DNA of 64,000 nucleotides, from assembly GCF_019331805.1 (NCBI RefSeq), contig NZ_JAHBBE010000004.1:1-64000 (forward strand), in the 5' to 3' direction. Source of the DNA: Bifidobacterium pongonis (GTDB lineage Bacteria > Actinomycetota > Actinomycetes > Actinomycetales > Bifidobacteriaceae). Of this stretch, positions 59,273 to 64,000 are shown piece by piece. Below the pieces are notes generated by a model that made no database searches, was not told the DNA's origin, and saw only the letters and a program-made list of their open reading frames with translations. Within the stretch, counting starts at the first letter, position 1. Every line of letters begins with the position of its first letter. The translations under genes were made by a program, and so were the position numbers.

Positions 59273-62119
59273 TTACTCCGAAGCGACGGCGTCAAGCACC
59301 GGTGCCTTCAACGCACGACGCGCGGGAGGCAGCGAGGCGAGAACGCCTATACCTATCGACAGTAGCAGGAACACGCCGAGTTGTCCCCAAGGAATCGCCA
59401 AATGTTCCATGCCGCTCGACTTGTAGGTCTGCTGGATCACCATGCCGGCGGCGGTTCCCGTGACCAATCCGAGCACCGTGCCGAGCACCGAGATGAGCGC
59501 CGCCTCGATGGCCAGCATGCCGCGGATCTTCGCCTTGGACGCGCCGATGGCACGCAATAGGCCGATTTCGCGTGTGCGTTCCGACACGCTCAACGCCAGC
59601 GTGTTCACGATGCCGAAGATCGCGATGATGATCGACAATGCCAGCAGCGCGTACAGCACGATCAGCATCTGGTCGACCAGCGAGCTCACCGTGGACTTGT
59701 ATTCGTTGTGATCCTTCACGCTCAGCACGTAATACGGCTTCGTCTGCTTGAGGATCTTCGCGCGCAGACCGGCCACGTCGGAGCCCTTGCGTGCGGTGAC
59801 GAACAGCATGATGGTGAACATCGCCTCCTTGTTGGTCAGCTTCTCCGCCTGCTCGTCGTTCATGAGCACCATGGTGCGGTACACCGAGTTGGAGATGACC
59901 GCGCCGATGCGCTTGGTGATCCTGGTCGGCTCCTCGCGCGTTTTGACCAGCGTGGCAGGGTCGACGTTTTTGGCGTCCTCGACGACCTTCTGCGCCTCAT
60001 CGCCCTTGGCCTTCGCCCCGGCGATATCGCCCTGCGCGAGCAATGCCTGCGCTTCGGTTTGCAACGCCTGCGTCTTGGCCTGCACTTTCGCCTGGTAATC
60101 GGCCTGCGCCTTCGCCGTGGCATCCTTGTCGACCACCACGCGCGTGCCGGTGATCGTGACCTTGCCGCCAAGCTTCCAGCCGCGATCCTCCATAAGCTTC
60201 TCGCCCACGACGAGCTCGCCCGCGCGAAGCGCCTTGTCCGCATCGCCCTGCGTGGTCGTGGGATCCATCACGTCGGAGAACACGGTGGGCTGTTCGGCGA
60301 ACGCCATGGCCGTCTTGCCGTCGAACTTCACGCTTGGCATCATGCGGCTGACAGACACGGATTGCACGTCCTTGATGCCTTTGATGCCGGCGACGGCCTT
60401 GTCGGGAATCCTGCCGTTGTTCGAATAGACGATGTAATCGGTCCGCAGGTCATTGTCGATCAGACCTGCCACGGAGGCGTTCACCGAGGAAGCCACCACG
60501 CCAAGGCAGCTGACGATCGCCACGCCCACGAACAGGGCGGCCGCGGTATTCGAAGTGCGGCGCTTCTGCCGGGACAGATTGCGCATCGCCAAGCGCCCGG
60601 CGACGGGGAACAGCAGGGAGGGCAGCCAGCCGAGCAATACGCTCGCCGCGTTCACCAGGGCCGGGCCGACCATGATCACGCCGATCACCACGCAGGCGGC
60701 GCCGATACCCAGCGTCCAGCCGGTGCCGAGTTGTTTCGCCAGCGCGTTCACCGGGGCGAACGGCGTCGGGCTGGCGCTGCCGGCCGCGCCGATCCGCCAG
60801 CACAACGCCCATGACGCCACGCCGACCAGCGTGACGACGGTGCCCGCGATGGCGCGCGGAACCACGGACGGTTCCGGGTTCACGGTTTCGTTCATCGCCT
60901 GGATCGGCGGTGCCATCGCGGCCCGGCGTGCGGGAAGCGCCGCGCCGATCACCGCCACCGCCACACCGACCAGCAGGCCGACGAGCATATCGTTCGGCGT
61001 CGGCGCGACTGAACCGGTCAGCGGCATACCCATTCGCGCCAGCAGCGCGGCGATGCCCTTGACCATGCCCCAGCCGAGCGCGATGCCCGCCACGGATCCC
61101 GTCAACCCCAGCAGCAGCGCCTGGATGATCACGGTGAGGAACACCTGGCCGCCGGAGGCGCCGATCGAACGCAGCAGCGCGTAGCCGCGCATGGATTCGC
61201 GCACGATCATCGAGAAGGTGTTGGCGATGATGAACGAGCCGACGAACAGCGCGATCACCGCGAAGATGAGGATCAGCGGCTGGATGAAGCCCAGCATCTC
61301 CTTATTGCTTTTGGAGCTTTCGTCGCGCATCTGGTCGCCGGTGATCGCATGCGCCTTGGCCGAAGCGGGAAGCGCCTTGTCGATGCGGGCGGCGAGTTCC
61401 CGCTGCTGGTCGGCGTCGAGCGGCGAACCGCCATTGGCGGAACCATACACGTTGATGGTCTGCGTGCGCCCGCTTTGCCCGCTGCTCTCGTGGCACAGGT
61501 CCTTGACCACGGTGCCGGGCAGCGCGATGAGCAGTGCGCCGGCCTGCGAGGAGTCGGTGGAGAACACGCCCACGACCTTCACGTCTTCGGGGCCGGAAGG
61601 GTAGACGAGTTTGGCGGTGCTGCCGACATGCAGGCCGGACTGTTCGACTGCGAAGGAGTGCAGAGCGACCTCATGACGGTTCTTCGGCCAACGGCCTTTG
61701 CTGAGATGCGCCGAACGCCACGCTTCGCCGTCCACGCCGATGGTCGTGCCGGACATGCCGCCCGAAACGGCGTTGCCGTCCTTGCCGACCAACGTCAGCC
61801 TGCCGCTGATCGATACGTCGGTGCTGACGGAATCCACGCCCTTCACCTTGCCGATGACGGATACGAGCGACGTGTCGATGTCGTTGTATGTCGCGGTGTC
61901 GGAGGAATCGGAGTCGGACGCGTCCTGCTGCTTTTCGGAGCCACGCACGTACACGTCATGGTCGGCGTTGGTCGCCATCATCTCGTCGACCTGGTTGTTG
62001 AGCATCTCGCGGAAGCAGAACGAACCGACCACGAACGAGACACCGAGCGCGATGGCGACGATGGATAGGAGGAAACGCGAGAAATGTGCGCGGGCGTCGC
62101 GCAGGCCTACACGGATCAT
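59273..62119 (-). CDS. Large ABC transporter permease with duplicated FtsX domains
   Basis: The 948-residue protein has an N-terminal helix (SRFLLSIVAIALGVSFVVGS), an extracytoplasmic domain, a first FtsX core (about residues 275-400), further helices near 415-500, a second extracytoplasmic domain and a C-terminal FtsX core (about 825-945). This two-FtsX layout is the YknZ-unrelated type common in actinobacterial exporters. An Ala/Gln/Lys-rich coiled coil (QAKVQAKTQALQTEAQALLA, about 670-710) interrupts the second extracytoplasmic domain. Its ATPase partner overlaps it by 4 bp. Substrate unknown. Confidence 0.9.
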   Translation of the reverse strand: MIRVGLRDARAHFSRFLLSIVAIALGVSFVVGSFCFREMLNNQVDEMMATNADHDVYVRGSEKQQDASDSDSSDTATYNDIDTSLVSVIGKVKGVDSVSTDVSISGRLTLVGKDGNAVSGGMSGTTIGVDGEAWRSAHLSKGRWPKNRHEVALHSFAVEQSGLHVGSTAKLVYPSGPEDVKVVGVFSTDSSQAGALLIALPGTVVKDLCHESSGQSGRTQTINVYGSANGGSPLDADQQRELAARIDKALPASAKAHAITGDQMRDESSKSNKEMLGFIQPLILIFAVIALFVGSFIIANTFSMIVRESMRGYALLRSIGASGGQVFLTVIIQALLLGLTGSVAGIALGWGMVKGIAALLARMGMPLTGSVAPTPNDMLVGLLVGVAVAVIGAALPARRAAMAPPIQAMNETVNPEPSVVPRAIAGTVVTLVGVASWALCWRIGAAGSASPTPFAPVNALAKQLGTGWTLGIGAACVVIGVIMVGPALVNAASVLLGWLPSLLFPVAGRLAMRNLSRQKRRTSNTAAALFVGVAIVSCLGVVASSVNASVAGLIDNDLRTDYIVYSNNGRIPDKAVAGIKGIKDVQSVSVSRMMPSVKFDGKTAMAFAEQPTVFSDVMDPTTTQGDADKALRAGELVVGEKLMEDRGWKLGGKVTITGTRVVVDKDATAKAQADYQAKVQAKTQALQTEAQALLAQGDIAGAKAKGDEAQKVVEDAKNVDPATLVKTREEPTRITKRIGAVISNSVYRTMVLMNDEQAEKLTNKEAMFTIMLFVTARKGSDVAGLRAKILKQTKPYYVLSVKDHNEYKSTVSSLVDQMLIVLYALLALSIIIAIFGIVNTLALSVSERTREIGLLRAIGASKAKIRGMLAIEAALISVLGTVLGLVTGTAAGMVIQQTYKSSGMEHLAIPWGQLGVFLLLSIGIGVLASLPPARRALKAPVLDAVASE

Positions 62120-63012
62120 GCGACGGCACCATCCCCGGTTTCGGCGGGCATGGCGTTCGCGGCGGCGTTCCCGCCATCGTTCCCGCCGTCTCCCATGCCA
62201 TCGTTCCCGCCGTCGCCCGTGTCGGCGTCCATATCATCGTCATCCTCGGCGAACACCTGCAGGATCTCCTGATACGTCGGATGGTGCAGGTCGCGCGTGA
62301 TCGAACCGTCCGCAAGCACCAGCACGCGGTCGGCATACGAGGCGGCTCGCGGGTCATGCGTCACCATCACGATGGTCTGCCCGTATTCGCTCACGGAATG
62401 TTTGAGGAAACTCAGCACCTCACGGCTGGTGCGCGAATCGAGGTTGCCGGTCGGCTCGTCCGCGAAGATCACGCTCGGCCGCGCCATGATCGCGCGGGCG
62501 CACGCCACACGCTGCTGCTGGCCACCGGAGAGCTGGCTGGGGCGGTGGGACAGGCGTTCGCCGAGCCCGACCACCTCCACGACCTTGTCGAACCATGCGC
62601 GGTCGATGGGCTTCTTCGCGATCTGCAACGGCAGCAGGATGTTCTCCTCCGCGGAGAGCGTGGGAACCAGATTGAACGACTGGAAGATGAAGCCGATCTG
62701 ATCGCGGCGGAAGCGCGTCAGCTGGCGCTGGTTCATCGAGGAGACCTCAAGCCCCTCGACCTCGACCCTGCCGGACGTGGGCTTGTCGAGTCCGGCCATG
62801 CAATGCATGAGCGTGGATTTGCCCGATCCCGAAGGGCCCATGATCGCGGTCATTTCGCCACGGGCGAAATCGACGCTGAGATGATCGAGCGCCTTCACCT
62901 GGGCGTCGTCGGTGCCATACGTCTTGACCAGGTCGACGGCCCTCGCCACCACGGCTTCGTCGCCCTCCGCCGAAGCACGTCGTTCATTATGTTGTATGCC
63001 GTGTATTGCCAT
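62116..63012 (-). CDS. ABC transporter ATP-binding protein, LolD/MacB type
   Basis: The 298-residue ATPase has Walker A ([13 protein letters not shown]), Q-loop ([19 protein letters not shown]), signature ([15 protein letters not shown]), Walker B ([12 protein letters not shown]) and H-loop (MVTHDPR). About 30 residues follow as a Gly/Asp/Asn-rich acidic tail ([19 protein letters not shown]). GAGGAAG precedes ATG 63012. Its stop overlaps the start of the large permease gene (ATGA), so the order is ATPase, permease, small SH3-like protein. Confidence 0.93.
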   Translation of the reverse strand: MAIHGIQHNERRASAEGDEAVVARAVDLVKTYGTDDAQVKALDHLSVDFARGEMTAIMGPSGSGKSTLMHCMAGLDKPTSGRVEVEGLEVSSMNQRQLTRFRRDQIGFIFQSFNLVPTLSAEENILLPLQIAKKPIDRAWFDKVVEVVGLGERLSHRPSQLSGGQQQRVACARAIMARPSVIFADEPTGNLDSRTSREVLSFLKHSVSEYGQTIVMVTHDPRAASYADRVLVLADGSITRDLHHPTYQEILQVFAEDDDDMDADTGDGGNDGMGDGGNDGGNAAANAMPAETGDGAVA

Positions 63013-63110
63013 GTCTTCCTCGATTGCATGATGGCGATTGCATGATGGCGAAACGCCCTACGGATATGTCATACCGAGTTTATACGGAGGCGTACGGGTA
63101 AGGTGGCGCT

Positions 63111-64000
63111 ATGGCCGATTGCATATTCGAGGAGCCGATTCGCGGGTTCGGGACCTATCTCAAGGCGAATCGGGGATTGAGCGAACACACGGTGAAGGCG
63201 TATCGCGCCGACGTGCACGACTGCCTCGCATATCTGGAGGAGCAGGGCGTACGCGACCTCAACGAGGTCACCGCCGACGACCTGCGCGCCTGGATGGGGA
63301 AGCGTTCGCCGTCCCACGCGCGCAGCAGCATGGCCCGCGGCGTCGTCGCGGTGCGCCGGTTCTTCGCCTGGGCGTATGAGCATGACGTGACGCGTTCCGA
63401 TCCCGCGTCCACGTTGATGACCCCGAAGATTCCGGGTGTGCTGCCCACGGTGCTGTCCGAGGAACAGGCCGAAGAACTCATGAATCGCGAGGACCGCGAC
63501 GCGGCCGAGGATCCCGACGACCCGAAGGCGTTGCGCGACGCGGCGATGCTCGAACTGCTGTACGCCACGGGTATCCGCGTGGCCGAACTCGTGGGGCTCG
63601 ATACGGGCGACGTCGATTTCTCCAACCGCACGGTCAAGGTGACCGGTAAGGGCGACAAGCAGCGCGTGGTGCCGTTCGGGCTTCCCGCGGCCAAAGCGTT
63701 GGAGGCGTGGCTGGAACATGGCAGGCCCCGCGTGCTGGCGTCCCGTTCGGGCAAAGGCGACGTGCCGGCCGACGCGCGTGATGCGCTGTTTCTCGGTATG
63801 CGCGGCGGCAGATTGGATCAGCGGATGGCACGCCGCGTGGTCCACGGCGCGGCGCGGGAGGCCGGGGTGCCGGATATCGGCCCGCACGCCCTGAGGCATT
63901 CGGCAGCCACGCATCTGCTGGATGGGGGAGCGGACCTGCGCGAAGTGCAGGAGATGCTGGGGCACTCCTCACTCAAAACGACCCAGCGCTACACGCACGT
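63111..64000 (+). CDS. xerC: Tyrosine recombinase XerC (3' end beyond window)
   Basis: The visible 296 residues from ATG 63111 have the core-binding domain (YLKANRGLSEHTVKAYRADV) and all catalytic residues: Arg in YATGIRVAEL, Lys in GKGDKQRVV, HALRHSAATH, MLGHSSLKTT and the Tyr nucleophile in TQRYTHV. Only the last residues after the Tyr are missing, cut by the window end. With XerD at 37437 it forms the dimer-resolution recombinase. It diverges from the ABC exporter genes. Confidence 0.93.
   Translation, partial: MADCIFEEPIRGFGTYLKANRGLSEHTVKAYRADVHDCLAYLEEQGVRDLNEVTADDLRAWMGKRSPSHARSSMARGVVAVRRFFAWAYEHDVTRSDPASTLMTPKIPGVLPTVLSEEQAEELMNREDRDAAEDPDDPKALRDAAMLELLYATGIRVAELVGLDTGDVDFSNRTVKVTGKGDKQRVVPFGLPAAKALEAWLEHGRPRVLASRSGKGDVPADARDALFLGMRGGRLDQRMARRVVHGAAREAGVPDIGPHALRHSAATHLLDGGADLREVQEMLGHSSLKTTQRYTH

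Noticed and set aside
1-64000. tRNA, rRNA or riboswitch genes
   Set aside because: I inspected the intergenic regions and saw no cloverleaf with a GTTCGA-type T-arm in context and no recognisable riboswitch core, including upstream of thiN.

Overview
The window is a 64-kb piece of a bifidobacterial chromosome (Actinobacteria, GC-rich, genus Bifidobacterium with good confidence; species not determinable by eye). The case rests on gene content and order: divIVA/wag31-lspA-rluD-dnaE, infC-rpmI-rplT-xerD-parA, an nrtR-nadA-nadB-nadC-nifS NAD operon, typA-pheA-tyrA, a ROK regulator beside a fructokinase, and a 24-codon gene matching the actinobacterial ribosomal protein bL37. No phage, insertion sequence, CRISPR array, rRNA or tRNA was recognised.

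Layout. 1-3713: cell-division and envelope genes (yggT, a long repeat-rich divIVA, lspA, rluD). The window opens inside a perfect 114-bp inverted copy of an internal lspA segment. 3714-8968: dnaE, bracketed by two clusters of a 45-bp imperfect palindrome. 8969-11663: an ABC exporter (FtsX-like permease plus ATPase). 12018-14176: fructokinase and ROK regulator. 14471-18472: Nudix hydrolase, aminopeptidase P, folC. 18652-27354: six co-directional minus-strand genes (two MurE-like ligases, a FemX-type transferase, an ATP-grasp ligase, an asparagine synthase and an Asp/Glu racemase) that fit together as peptidoglycan stem and crossbridge synthesis with a D-aspartate/D-asparagine bridge residue. 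27429-28474: ECF sigma factor and Cys-rich putative anti-sigma. 28716-34931: bL37, galM, ispH, ybaK, gap, thiN, with two more clusters of the 45-bp palindrome around ispH. 35225-39445: a small lipoprotein, the IF3-L35-L20 operon, xerD and parA. 39537-47269: accessory region with a DUF5067-like membrane protein, an MFS gene broken by an in-frame amber codon, a lipoprotein, an orphan LuxR-type response regulator, a small membrane protein and a three-gene MacAB-like system. 47394-53424: NAD biosynthesis operon. 53464-64000: esterase, typA, aromatic amino acid genes, a large ABC exporter and a 3'-truncated xerC.

The most unusual feature is the family of 22 palindromes, each exactly 45 bp (15-nt arms around a 15-nt centre), confined to intergenic space in five clusters. 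In nearly all copies the differences between the arms are G-U wobbles on the plus strand, as expected if the RNA hairpin is what is conserved. Parts of the sequence between copies, and at cluster edges, recur as well, so the clusters look like composite elements that have been duplicated. Next in interest are the D-Asx crossbridge operon with its second MurE lacking the usual specificity loop, the orphan-regulator/exporter module with a shared 13-nt motif upstream of both transcription units, and the inverted lspA fragment, which is either a real rearrangement substrate or an assembly artefact.
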